Shown piece by piece: positions 7,633 to 15,522 of a stretch of 37,112 nucleotides of DNA. Origin of the DNA: Patescibacteria group bacterium (GTDB lineage: Bacteria > Patescibacteriota > Microgenomatia > JAADGY01); NCBI GenBank assembly GCA_024277325.1, contig JAJRVN010000035.1, positions 1 through 37,112 on the forward strand. The letters run 5' to 3'. A model generated the notes under the pieces. That model searched no databases and was not told the DNA's origin. It saw nothing but the letters and a program-made list of their open reading frames with translations. A program made the translations under genes and the position numbers. Position 1 is the first letter of the stretch; every line of letters begins with the position of its first letter.

Positions 7633-10594
7633 CTGGCTGATTTTTTTTACTTAACCGTGGTAGAACGCCCTTGGGCCAGCAATGAAACTTATACGGACAC
7701 ATTGAGCAGGCTTGCCGATCATCGGCCCGGTCAAATTTAAGGCTTTGAATCTGATGATAAACATCTTTTAATAACAACCTTAGGCTATCTTTTTCTTCTT
7801 GGTTTGGCTGAAACTTAAACAAATAGGGTTTTTGTTGCCGGTTACCGATAAACCATAAAAAGAATGTCAAGCGCTTGTTTTTAAACAAAGGATCATTCTC
7901 AACAAGAAGGGCGTAAAAAGTCAGTTGGCGGTGGTAATCTTGATTGGGGTCGCTTAAGGCTTTAATCGTCGGCCGTCGGCCGGTTTTGTAATCGATAAGG
8001 ATAATTTTATCTTTGCCGGCTGAATCAACTCTATCTATTTTACCCGATAAAGGCACATTATCTGAAGTAAAAATATGTTCTTTAGAATAATCAACCTCAA
8101 CCGCTACAGGCCGGCTTTCATTTAGTTGTTTGACAAGTTGGTTGTCATAAAATCTTTGAAGCAAGATCAAGCCCTCATTAAGAATCCGGCCATGCTCGGT
8201 CTTGGTTAAGATCTCATTATCAAGATAGGCTTGGTAAGCTGTTTTCACCACCCCAAAACCAACATTTGATTTAGATTTTAAGTTAATCGCCCATTCTTCT
8301 AGAGCTTTGTGGATGGCCGAGCCCATGATCAACGAGGCTGTTTTTATTTTTGGCAGTTTGTAAAGATGAGTCAAGAGAAATTTGTAAGGGCACTTGAGGT
8401 AAAGATTAAGCGAGGTCGGCGACAGCTTGATTTTTTTGACAGCTTCTTGCCAATAGTCCGGATTAATAGCCGGCATCTCAGCCGGCTTGAGCAAAGAAAC
8501 CAAAAGCTTTTGGAGTTTGTCAAGATTGTCTTGGTGACTGACGCTGTCGATATATTGGTTTGGCAATTTAGTGATAAAAGACGATATGGTTTTGGGCTTG
8601 ACCACCCCGTCATACCAAACATGCTTTGGCACAGTGATATAGATTTGTTTTTTGGCTCGAGTTAAGGCAACATAAAACAAGCGCTCTTCTTCATAGGCTT
8701 TTTCTTTTTTTTGGTCGACAATATCGGCTTCTAGTAATTGTGGCAGCTTAATTTTTGAGCTTATTCTTTTGCCGCTCCACTTACCCTCAATAAATTGTGG
8801 GATAAAGACATAATCAAATTCCTGGCCCTTAGCTTTATGGGCGGTGGTTAACTTGACCGCTTCGGAGTTGGAAAAAAGCGGTTCAGCCTCCAGCTTAACC
8901 TTGTAATCTTCCAATAACTGCAGGTTGGCAACTAGGTCGTTGGTCGAGGTGACCAGCCTGTCCCGATACCAAGTTTTGACCTGGTTAAAGAAAGCATAGA
9001 TAAACATAATCTGATGCTTATCCTGCTTATTGGCCAAAAGATAGGTGATAAAGCCGGTTTTTTCCATGAGAGTTTGCAATAGCAAGGGCAGAGGCTGTTG
9101 GCCGGCGGTTTTTTTGAGCTCTTCAAAAACATCAAAGACCTGCCAAATCGATCGATATTGGGGATGGGCAGACCGATTAAAATACATCTTAAAAACCGAG
9201 GTTTTCAGACGGTAACCGTCCCTAAAAAGCTGACCGACCAAGGCCGGCGATAGTTTGAAAAACGGCAGATTAAGACACGTAAACAGATCATTCTCGGCTT
9301 GCTGATTGCCCCAGTTATGCAATGTTTTGACCAAGGTCATCAAAAAATTAACTCCCGACTGAGCCATGACATCTATTTGGCCATCGACGACATAAGGAAT
9401 CTTATCTTTGTTGAAAAACGGCGTATAGATATCGGCATCTTTGTTTTCCCGGTAAATCAAAGCGATTTGACTGGCTTTAACCTTGTGCTGTAAAAGCTCT
9501 TTGATAATTTGGCTGATAAACCAAGCTTCTTGGGTAAGCGAGGCAAAATGGTGGACTTGGATTTTTTGGTGTTTAAGTTTGGATTTTTTAGCCGGCCGAA
9601 TGGTTTTGTTGATGGCCAAAAGACTGTCAAGGCTGCGGCGTTGGTCAGCGATGAAGGCCTCACTGGTTGAGATGATCTCAGGTTGGCTTCGATAATTTAT
9701 CTCCAAGTTGATGGTTTTGGTTTTGGTGAATAATTTTTTGAAAAAAATAAAGTTATAGCGTGAAGCGCCCTGGAAACGAAAAATAGACTGGTCATTATCG
9801 CCGACGGCGAAGACATTGGCACTGTCGCCCCAAAAGGACGACAAAAGGCTAATTAGTTTATTTTGGGCTGAGTTGGTGTCTTGGTACTCATCAACTAAAA
9901 GATACAAGACTTTTTCTTGAACCTGCAAAGCCAGCTCCTCATCCTCTGCTATACGGTTAACGGCTTGGTTTATCATGTCCTCGAAATCATACAAACCCTT
10001 GTCCCTCATGATCGATTGGTATAACCGGTAAAACTTAACCACCTCTTCAAGCTTGAGCTTTTGCTTGTCGGTTAAATGGGTGTCTTTTTTAATGTTGGTT
10101 TTAAGCTGTTGAGGTGATAAAGATTCGCGCTTAAGTTGGCTTAAGGTTTGGATTAAAGGTTGGACATAGAAAGTGATATCGCCAAACGGTTTCAACCAGA
10201 AAAATTTATTGTCATTGAGGATCTCTTCAAACAAGCGGACCTTTTCCAAAGTGCTGATCGGCCGGCCGGCCCTGATTTCCGGGAATTTATCGGGATGCTG
10301 CTTAATGATTCGGCCGGCAAAGGCATGAAAAGTTAAGATATTGACTTGGTAGGCTTCGGCACCGATGATCTGGCTTAACCGACTCATCATATTGTCAGCA
10401 GCGGCCTCGGTATAGGTTAGGGCGGTGATAGCGTAGGCCGGTGTATCGGTTTTTGCTAAAATATTGGCGATTCGCAAAGTTAAAACCTGGGTCTTGCCGG
10501 TTCCCGGCCCGGCCAAAACCAAAACCGGCCCTTCAATAGTGTCAACAGCTAACTTTTGGGCTGGATTAAGTTGTTGGTAAAGTTTTTTAAACAT
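7628..10594 (-). CDS. UvrD/PcrA-like superfamily 1 helicase fused to a RecB-type (PD-(D/E)XK, Fe-S) nuclease
   Basis: A 988-residue ATP-dependent DNA helicase-nuclease, resembling the AddA/AddB or RecB end-processing enzymes but on one chain. Helicase motifs: Q-motif LNPAQKLAV, Walker A GPGTGKT (29-35), LTYTEAAADNM, Walker B LLVDEYQDTNSAQ, motif III VFAVGDNDQSIFRFQGA, motif IV NYRSQPEI, motif V LTTAHKAKGQEFDYVFIP, motif VI EERLFYVALTRAK. The C-terminal ~260 residues are a nuclease: GSAIHKALEEW, GKIDRVD, and the catalytic strand ILIDYKTGR. One cysteine in LKCPYKFLL plus three in CSMCPYKFHC are arranged as in 4Fe-4S nuclease domains (AddB, Cas4-like). The likely role is double-strand break repair or degradation of foreign DNA. 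TACAAT lies 5 nt before the ATG. Confidence 0.92.
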   Translation of the reverse strand: MFKKLYQQLNPAQKLAVDTIEGPVLVLAGPGTGKTQVLTLRIANILAKTDTPAYAITALTYTEAAADNMMSRLSQIIGAEAYQVNILTFHAFAGRIIKQHPDKFPEIRAGRPISTLEKVRLFEEILNDNKFFWLKPFGDITFYVQPLIQTLSQLKRESLSPQQLKTNIKKDTHLTDKQKLKLEEVVKFYRLYQSIMRDKGLYDFEDMINQAVNRIAEDEELALQVQEKVLYLLVDEYQDTNSAQNKLISLLSSFWGDSANVFAVGDNDQSIFRFQGASRYNFIFFKKLFTKTKTINLEINYRSQPEIISTSEAFIADQRRSLDSLLAINKTIRPAKKSKLKHQKIQVHHFASLTQEAWFISQIIKELLQHKVKASQIALIYRENKDADIYTPFFNKDKIPYVVDGQIDVMAQSGVNFLMTLVKTLHNWGNQQAENDLFTCLNLPFFKLSPALVGQLFRDGYRLKTSVFKMYFNRSAHPQYRSIWQVFDVFEELKKTAGQQPLPLLLQTLMEKTGFITYLLANKQDKHQIMFIYAFFNQVKTWYRDRLVTSTNDLVANLQLLEDYKVKLEAEPLFSNSEAVKLTTAHKAKGQEFDYVFIPQFIEGKWSGKRISSKIKLPQLLEADIVDQKKEKAYEEERLFYVALTRAKKQIYITVPKHVWYDGVVKPKTISSFITKLPNQYIDSVSHQDNLDKLQKLLVSLLKPAEMPAINPDYWQEAVKKIKLSPTSLNLYLKCPYKFLLTHLYKLPKIKTASLIMGSAIHKALEEWAINLKSKSNVGFGVVKTAYQAYLDNEILTKTEHGRILNEGLILLQRFYDNQLVKQLNESRPVAVEVDYSKEHIFTSDNVPLSGKIDRVDSAGKDKIILIDYKTGRRPTIKALSDPNQDYHRQLTFYALLVENDPLFKNKRLTFFLWFIGNRQQKPYLFKFQPNQEEKDSLRLLLKDVYHQIQSLKFDRADDRQACSMCPYKFHCWPKGVLPRLSKKNQPV

Positions 10595-10599
10595 ACTTT

Positions 10600-10605
10600 A
10601 TTGTA
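10600..10605 (-). promoter_or_regulatory. -10 box TACAAT of the helicase-nuclease gene
   Basis: On the minus strand TACAAT-aaagt-ATG gives a 5-nt gap, again compatible with a leaderless transcript. The rest of the 182-bp gap to the NUDIX gene shows only a short AACCG/CGGTT inverted repeat without a T-run. Confidence 0.5.
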
Positions 10606-10776
10606 CTTTAGTTGATGCTAAAGTTTTAAAATTTAAAATGGATAGCTTTAAAGGAATTAATCTCAGGTTTTAACAACATGTAAACGATTGTCAACCGATT
10701 TCCGGTTAAATACTCGCCCCATTAAAGCGCAGCTGACTTTTGACCGTTGATTTCTCTATTGTTTTTTGCCTTAAGA

Positions 10777-11325
10777 TTAACTTTGTTTTAGTTTCTGCTG
10801 GGCCAAGAGTAAAGCCAAGGCCGAGTGGGTGGTTAAGTTGTCTTTATTCTGGTAAATATAATGTTTGACGGCTTCATCAAACGGTATCTTGACAACTTCC
10901 AAATATTCGCCCTTATCCTTTGGCAAAGGATCTCTGACAGGATCTTGGCCTAAAAAGATATAGCGATAGCCTTTTTGGTTGGCGCCGTGCTTAAACTTGC
11001 CCAAGAAACTCACCTGCTTGGGCCGCAAGCCGACCTCTTCTTGAGATTCCCTAACAAACTCTTGGCGGGCTTGACTTATCGTTAGATTAGCTCGGACGCC
11101 GCCGGTAACCACGCTGGTGATCTCACTCAACCAGGCGCCTCGCCACTCCTTAACCAGGTAGATGTTGTTATCTTTATCAACGATCGCTCCGCTAACAGCC
11201 CAGCCATCGATTAAAACTTGCCAATCGACGCGGGTTTCATCCGGCATAACCACCGGTTGGTTAATAATCTTATACCACTTGGTCTGGGTAATAACCGATG
11301 GCTTTAAAATGGTTTTGGGTTTCAT
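10777..11325 (-). CDS. NUDIX hydrolase
   Basis: A 182-residue hydrolase of nucleoside-diphosphate-X compounds, most like ADP-sugar/ADP-ribose pyrophosphatases by layout. The NUDIX helix ends QEFVRESQEEVGL, containing the metal-binding RE-x-x-EE-x-G core. The first half of the box is irregular: the usual Gly and Glu (G-x5-E) are replaced or shifted (TGGVRANLTISQARQ), which suggests an insertion. Strands AVSGAIVDKDNNIYLVKEWR and GYRYIFLGQD fit the fold. The ORF track opens at 11397, but its first 24 residues are the out-of-frame shadow of the upstream PAP2 gene. I therefore choose ATG 11325, which still overlaps PAP2 by 56 bp. The substrate cannot be predicted. Confidence 0.8.
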   Translation of the reverse strand: MKPKTILKPSVITQTKWYKIINQPVVMPDETRVDWQVLIDGWAVSGAIVDKDNNIYLVKEWRGAWLSEITSVVTGGVRANLTISQARQEFVRESQEEVGLRPKQVSFLGKFKHGANQKGYRYIFLGQDPVRDPLPKDKGEYLEVVKIPFDEAVKHYIYQNKDNLTTHSALALLLAQQKLKQS

Positions 11326-11989
11326 TTTTTTTCTTAATATCAAACCAACTAAAAACCAACCACAACCAAATAAAACCGATAAGATAGCCGCCAACAACGT
11401 CTAACAGCCAGTGTTGGCCCAAGAAGATGCGCGACATGCCAACCGTTGCCAGCAAGAACCAGCTTAAACCGGCCAAATACTTGGTTAAAGTTTGGGTTTT
11501 GATTATTTTTTTGTTGATCAAGACCAAGACACCGCCAAAGAGGACTGTGTAGGTTATGACATGGCCTGAGGGCCAGCAGAAACTAGCTGGTGTTTTAGTT
11601 TCAAAGACAGGTGAACCGATGATTTGGTTAAGCCAACCGGCGCCGGTTAGCTTAGTAGAGAGGACCTCGGCCGGCGGGCACGGTCGTTGGATGATTTTTT
11701 TTAAAAAACCACTGATAACTATGCCTGAAGTGACCAGAACCAAAAGCAAAAACTCATCCTTTTTGCTGTCCCGCCAAAAATTCCACAAGAGCCTAAAAAC
11801 CAAAATCAAGGCTAAAGGATATGCCATCGAGATAGCCATCCACAACCAACCGATAGGGTCGGTGGTGGTGGTTAGCCACTGATAAAAGTTAACCTCAAAG
11901 CTAAACGGCGGTTTATGGAGCCGGATAATTCCGGTTAAGATCGCCAGTAATGCAGACAAAACCAGAACTCGAAGTTTAGATTGTGACAT
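11270..11989 (-). CDS. PAP2 family phosphatase (membrane lipid phosphatase)
   Basis: A 239-residue integral membrane enzyme with about six helices. All three catalytic PAP2 motifs are present: KKIIQRPCPP (K-x6-RP type), FCWPSGH, and SRIFLGQHWLLDVVGG (SR-x5-H-x3-D). Such enzymes dephosphorylate phosphatidic acid, phosphatidylglycerol phosphate or undecaprenyl pyrophosphate; the last would support peptidoglycan precursor recycling. The track start at 12112 adds a leader that runs through the divergent gene. The better start is ATG 11989 (MSQSKLRVLV), 6 nt after a minus-strand TATAAT. The 3' end overlaps the NUDIX gene by 56 bp, so both are on one transcript. Confidence 0.9.
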   Translation of the reverse strand: MSQSKLRVLVLSALLAILTGIIRLHKPPFSFEVNFYQWLTTTTDPIGWLWMAISMAYPLALILVFRLLWNFWRDSKKDEFLLLVLVTSGIVISGFLKKIIQRPCPPAEVLSTKLTGAGWLNQIIGSPVFETKTPASFCWPSGHVITYTVLFGGVLVLINKKIIKTQTLTKYLAGLSWFLLATVGMSRIFLGQHWLLDVVGGYLIGFIWLWLVFSWFDIKKKNETQNHFKAIGYYPDQVV

Positions 11990-11995
11990 GAGATC

Positions 11996-12003
11996 ATTAT
12001 AAT
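11996..12003. promoter_or_regulatory. Bidirectional promoter with overlapping -10 boxes (ATTATAAT)
   Basis: The octamer ATTATAAT holds TATAAT on the plus strand (11998-12003) and TATAAT on the minus strand (12001-11996). The plus box is 8 nt from ATG 12012 and the minus box is 6 nt from ATG 11989. The two divergent genes therefore have only 22 bp between start codons, and both transcripts would be leaderless. Confidence 0.6.
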
Positions 12004-12011
12004 ATATGTGT

Positions 12012-12209
12012 ATGAGAACTCGATTAAAAAAAGGCAAGCCGTCTTTTCTTGACAAATATAAAGGCCGATGGGTGGCCGTAACAACTAACGAAGAGGTGAT
12101 AGCTTCAGGCAAGACGCTTCAAGATATTTTGCCCCATATCAAAGCCGGCCGCAAGCCCGAAGCCTATGCCTTATTTGTGCCGCTTAAAAAAGGCAAAGTT
12201 CAACTGTAA
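12012..12209 (+). CDS. DUF5678-like small protein
   Basis: A 65-residue protein whose core, FLDKYKGRWVAVTTNEEVIASGKTLQDILPHIK, matches the DUF5678 pattern (hhxxYxGKWVAhxxxxVIASGxxLxELhxxh). This is a small strand-helix domain of unknown function common in archaea and CPR bacteria. ATG 12012 is preferred over 12006 because only the former leaves room after the -10 box. It is followed after 5 nt by a retropepsin-like protease gene. DUF5678-like and aspartyl-protease genes appear to form a pair here, which suggests a shared function, but none is known to me. Confidence 0.8.
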   Translation: MRTRLKKGKPSFLDKYKGRWVAVTTNEEVIASGKTLQDILPHIKAGRKPEAYALFVPLKKGKVQL

Positions 12210-12214
12210 AACTC

Positions 12215-12604
12215 ATGATGATTAAAGGGTATAAATATAAAACTTGGGCCGGGTTTGATGTACCGATGATTCCCGTGGCTTTCAGCCGTTGGCCCGATCG
12301 TGGTTTTATCAACTCCATGTGCTTGGTTGACAGTGGCGCTTTTATGACGACTTTAAGTTATGCTGTTGCCGATGTTTTGGGCATTGATGTTGGAAAAGGT
12401 ATTCCCATAACAGTCAACGGCGTCGGCGGGACCGGCTTAGCTTATGAACACCAGGTTTACTTTAAGATAAAAAACCGGCCGGCAAAGATAAAAGTCTTAT
12501 TTTATCAAGGGTTGGATATTAATATTATCGGCAGGCTACCCATCTTTGACCAGTTTTTAATCATATTCAACAATAGTAAAGGCAGGTTATGGCTGATCGG
12601 ATAG
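12215..12604 (+). CDS. Retropepsin-like aspartyl protease domain protein
   Basis: A 129-residue protein with the retropepsin layout: catalytic CLVDSGAFMTTLS (D-S/T-G-A, ~40-52), a glycine-containing flap region (VNGVGGTGLAYEHQVYFKI), and the second hydrophobic motif NIIGRLPIFDQFLI (hhGR/D-x-h-h). Proteins of this size work as homodimers with one Asp from each chain. It lies 5 nt after the DUF5678-like gene and overlaps the next gene by 16 bp. The target is unknown. A second retropepsin domain occurs in this window at the end of the ATP-grasp protein, but the two are not close in sequence. Confidence 0.82.
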   Translation: MMIKGYKYKTWAGFDVPMIPVAFSRWPDRGFINSMCLVDSGAFMTTLSYAVADVLGIDVGKGIPITVNGVGGTGLAYEHQVYFKIKNRPAKIKVLFYQGLDINIIGRLPIFDQFLIIFNNSKGRLWLIG

Positions 12605-12786
12605 ACAAACAAACCAAGCTTGACTCCAAAGCCAAGCGCCGGCAGAAATCGCGAAAGTTATTGTTTTGGTTTTGGCTGATATTTAGCCTGTTGACTCTAG
12701 GCCAGATCTGTATAGGCCTTGCTGCTTCTTGGTGGTCAAATTATCAGGCTGAAAACACGATTATTTACCAAAGAAACCGACAATAA
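12589..12786 (+). CDS. Small single-pass membrane protein
   Basis: A 65-residue protein with a very basic N-terminus (KQTKLDSKAKRRQKSRK), one membrane helix at ~29-50 (LLFWFWLIFSLLTLGQICIGLAA) and a short tail outside. The basic-inside rule predicts an N-in topology. It overlaps the protease gene by 16 bp in another frame, which argues for translation by re-initiation. I do not recognise a family. It may anchor the DUF5678/protease products at the membrane, or it may be a short FtsL-like protein; neither is supported by a motif. Confidence 0.6.
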   Translation: MADRIDKQTKLDSKAKRRQKSRKLLFWFWLIFSLLTLGQICIGLAASWWSNYQAENTIIYQRNRQ

Positions 12787-12871
12787 AACAATCAAGCTTA
12801 AATTTTAAGTGTGTCTTACTTGGGTTGAGCCCCTTTTTCTTTAGCCGGTCGTCAAGGAAAAGTATCTCTTG

Positions 12872-12940
12872 TGATATAATTAAGCCAAAGCGGGTGTTTT
12901 TCCTCGTGAGGGCAGGCGGTAAAAACACCCGTCTTTTTTT
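12872..12940 (+). ncRNA. Candidate short hairpin RNA with its own promoter and terminator (or plain terminator)
   Basis: An extended -10 (TGATATAAT, 12872-12880) is followed about 7 nt later by a strong hairpin: arms CGGGTGTTTTT (12891-12901) and AAAAACACCCG (12921-12931), 11 perfect pairs, a 19-nt loop with a CCT-CGTG-AGG mini-stem, then TC and seven T. RNA starting near 12887 would be about 54 nt long and end at the T-run. It could equally serve as the rho-independent terminator of the 12012-12786 operon, with the -10 box there by chance. The HPF-like gene begins 64 bp further on with a separate TAAAAT and an AGGAGG. Confidence 0.45.
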
Positions 12941-13003
12941 GACTTTCAAACTCCTTAAAGCCATGATTTCTGCTAAAATAAAGCAAATAGGCCAGGAGGC
13001 AAA

Positions 13004-13309
13004 ATGGAAGTAGATATTAAGATTAACTATAACAATCTAGATCAAAAAGATAAGGAAACGGTCAATCTTTTTTTAACCAAAAGGTTAAATAAGCTTTTTC
13101 GGCTTGGCCAAAAGCAAGTTGTAGCCAGTCAACTTTACCTTGACTGTCACTGGAACCTAAAGCTAAAACTTTACCAATTTGATGCTCTTTACAACTGGCA
13201 AGGTCGGAAAATTTATGCTAAAGCCGAGTCGGAAGAGATAAACAACGCTTTGGCCGAGATAGCCAAGCGGCTTCGCAAGGGTATTAAAAAAATTGCAGGC
13301 AAGAACTAA
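13004..13309 (+). CDS. HPF/RaiA-like ribosome hibernation factor
   Basis: A 101-residue protein resembling ribosome-associated inhibitor A/HPF, which binds the small subunit in the mRNA/tRNA channel and silences resting ribosomes. The pattern is beta-alpha-beta-beta-beta-alpha: a first strand VDIKINYNNL, helix KETVNLFLTKRLNKLFRL, strands to YNWQGRKIYAKAESEE (family hxAxxxxxDhxxAI), and final basic helix NNALAEIAKRLRKGIKKIAGKN. It is the short form without the C-terminal dimerisation domain. AGGAGG lies 6 nt before the ATG. The stop codon overlaps the ValRS start by one base (TAATG), tying ribosome control to an aminoacyl-tRNA synthetase. Confidence 0.72.
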   Translation: MEVDIKINYNNLDQKDKETVNLFLTKRLNKLFRLGQKQVVASQLYLDCHWNLKLKLYQFDALYNWQGRKIYAKAESEEINNALAEIAKRLRKGIKKIAGKN

Positions 13310-15522
13310 TGGACAAGCGCTTTCAGCCTCAAACCGCCGAAGCATCTATCTATCAGCTTTGGCTAAAACACAAACTGTTTAAGCCCAAAGACCGTGGCCG
13401 GCGGTTTAGTTTGATCATGCCCCCGCCAAACGCCAACGGCTCGTTGCACATAGGCCATGCTTTATTTGTCACCCTTGAGGATATTATGGTCAGAATGGCT
13501 CGGATGGCCGGGTACAGCACTTTGATGTTGCCCGGGGTTGATCATGCCGGCATCCAGACCCAAGTGGTTTTTGAGCGACTTTTAGCTAAAAAGAGCAAGA
13601 GCCGGTTTGATTTGGGCTATCAAACTTTTTACCAGGCTTGCTTCAAGTTTTGCCAAGACCAGAAAGAAACGATCATTAGCCAATTTAAAAAGCTGGGAGT
13701 CTCGGCCGATTGGGATAGGTTAAAGTTCACGCTTGACCCGGATATTATCGATGTGGTCTTGGAAACGTTTGTCAAATTACACCAGGACGGCTTGATTTAT
13801 AGAAAAGACAGATTGGTAAATTGGTGTCCCAGATGCCAAACCGTCTTGTCTGATCTTGAAGTCGAGCATAAAGACCTCAAAGACAAGCTATATTACGTCA
13901 AATACCCTCTAGTTGACAAACCAACCGAGTTCATTGTCATCGCTACCACCAGGCCCGAAACTATCCCGGCCGACACCGCGGTGGCGGTCAACCCAGATGA
14001 TAAAAGATACAAAAAATACGTAGGCCGTCAGGTCATGGTACCGCTTATTAACCGGCCTGTGCCGATAATAGCGGATGAGGCTGTTGAGATTAAGTTTGGC
14101 ACCGGCGCGGTCAAAGTAACGCCGGCTCATGATCCGGTTGATTTTGACATCGGTCAGCGCCACAACCTTAAATCGATTCGAGCGATAGGTTTTGATGATG
14201 AAATGACAAGTTTAACCGGCGAGTTAGTCGGTTTGAGTAAGACCAAGGCCAGACCATTAGCCATAAAACAACTGGACAAGCTTGGTTTACTTGTTAAGGT
14301 TGAAGAAATTAACCACAGTGTTGGCCACTGTGAAAGATGCAAGACTAGGATTGAACCGATGGTTTCCTTGCAATGGTGGATCAAGATAAGACCGCTGGCC
14401 CAAGAGGCTGTCAAGGCGGTTAACCAAGGCAAGATTAAATTTGTTCCGATCAGATTCAAAAAACAATACCTTAACTGGATGTCTCAGATTAAGGATTGGT
14501 GCATTTCCCGCCAAATTTGGTGGGGGCCGAAAATACCGGCCTGGTACTGTGGCTTTGATGCTTTGTCGCCACTTCAACAGATGATGAATCCTAACTTGAA
14601 AGGTAATAAAGGCTGCGGCCATATTGTAGTCAGTAAGGCCAAGCCGAAAAAGTGTCCCAAGTGTTCCAATCCAAACATGATTCAAGACCCTGACACATTT
14701 GACACCTGGTTTTCTTCAAGCCAGTGGCCGATGACTACCTTGGGCTTTAACTATCGCCAACCGACTGACGACTTTAAAGCTTTTTATCCAACCACGATTA
14801 TGGAAACAGGCTATGACATCTTATACATATGGGTAGCCAGAATGATAATGATGGGGCTGTACATGACTGGCCAGGTTCCGTTTAAAACGGTTTATCTGCA
14901 CGGCTTGATTCGCGACGATTCCGGCCAAAAAATGAGCAAATCAAAAGGCAACGTCATTAACCCGATTGAGATTATGGACAAGTACGGTACCGACGCTTTA
15001 AGAATAGCCTTGATTATCGGCGTTGGCCAAGGAGAGGCTACCAGCGTCGGAGAGACCAAGATTAAAGCCGGCAGATATTTAGCCAACAAGATTTGGAACG
15101 CTTCGCGGTTTGTTTTTCTTATTGGCCAAAAATCAAACCTGGTTGCCAAAGACTACACTGATTTGAAAGATAGTCAATATAAAGATATTTGGCGTCAACA
15201 CGAGTTGTTTCTCAAGGATTATGAAAAAGAAGTCAATAAGTATCGGTTTGGCCAGGCCAGCGACAAGCTCAGGCACCAGTTTTGGCATCGCTTTTGCGAC
15301 AAAACCATTGAAGACTTAAAGGACAGAGCTTATAACCAGGACTTGGTTGCTATCTCATTGTTGCTTAGCTTATTAAGGGACTATCTAGCCCTATTTCACC
15401 CCTTTATGCCGTTTGTAACCGAAGCGGTTTGGCAGGTTTTCAGGCAAGATGAAAGGTTTAGTTTAATTTTTCCAACTGAACTGGTAGCTGAGTTTAAATA
15501 CCCGATTAAGCTAGATTATTAG
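13309..15522 (+). CDS. valS: Valine-tRNA ligase
   Basis: Charges tRNA-Val. Class I motifs are complete: MPPPNANGSLHIGHAL (HIGH, ~40-55), CP1 editing domain TTRPETIPADTAVAV ... GTGAVKVTPAHDPVDFDIG, LNWMSQIKDWCISRQIWWG, QDPDTFDTWFSSSQWP, and GQKMSKSKGNVINP (KMSKS). The editing-site region and a WCPRC...CERC zinc-finger pair are present. At 737 residues it is about 130-200 shorter than most bacterial ValRS. It ends within or soon after the anticodon-binding domain and lacks the C-terminal coiled-coil arm that grips the tRNA corner in longer enzymes. It is translationally coupled to the HPF-like gene (1-base overlap), and its TAG stop directly abuts the stop of the convergent transporter gene. 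Confidence 0.95.
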   Translation: MDKRFQPQTAEASIYQLWLKHKLFKPKDRGRRFSLIMPPPNANGSLHIGHALFVTLEDIMVRMARMAGYSTLMLPGVDHAGIQTQVVFERLLAKKSKSRFDLGYQTFYQACFKFCQDQKETIISQFKKLGVSADWDRLKFTLDPDIIDVVLETFVKLHQDGLIYRKDRLVNWCPRCQTVLSDLEVEHKDLKDKLYYVKYPLVDKPTEFIVIATTRPETIPADTAVAVNPDDKRYKKYVGRQVMVPLINRPVPIIADEAVEIKFGTGAVKVTPAHDPVDFDIGQRHNLKSIRAIGFDDEMTSLTGELVGLSKTKARPLAIKQLDKLGLLVKVEEINHSVGHCERCKTRIEPMVSLQWWIKIRPLAQEAVKAVNQGKIKFVPIRFKKQYLNWMSQIKDWCISRQIWWGPKIPAWYCGFDALSPLQQMMNPNLKGNKGCGHIVVSKAKPKKCPKCSNPNMIQDPDTFDTWFSSSQWPMTTLGFNYRQPTDDFKAFYPTTIMETGYDILYIWVARMIMMGLYMTGQVPFKTVYLHGLIRDDSGQKMSKSKGNVINPIEIMDKYGTDALRIALIIGVGQGEATSVGETKIKAGRYLANKIWNASRFVFLIGQKSNLVAKDYTDLKDSQYKDIWRQHELFLKDYEKEVNKYRFGQASDKLRHQFWHRFCDKTIEDLKDRAYNQDLVAISLLLSLLRDYLALFHPFMPFVTEAVWQVFRQDERFSLIFPTELVAEFKYPIKLDY

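Noticed and set aside
11325-11397. Hydrophobic N-terminal extension of the NUDIX protein
   Set aside because: Those 24 residues are the out-of-frame reading of a PAP2 membrane helix; ATG 11325 is better.
12891-12931. CRISPR repeat or IS terminal inverted repeat
   Set aside because: It occurs once, has a T-run right after it, and has no spacers or transposase nearby.
14287-14685. 132-residue minus-strand ORF inside valS
   Set aside because: It is antisense to conserved ValRS motifs and shows no recognisable domain.
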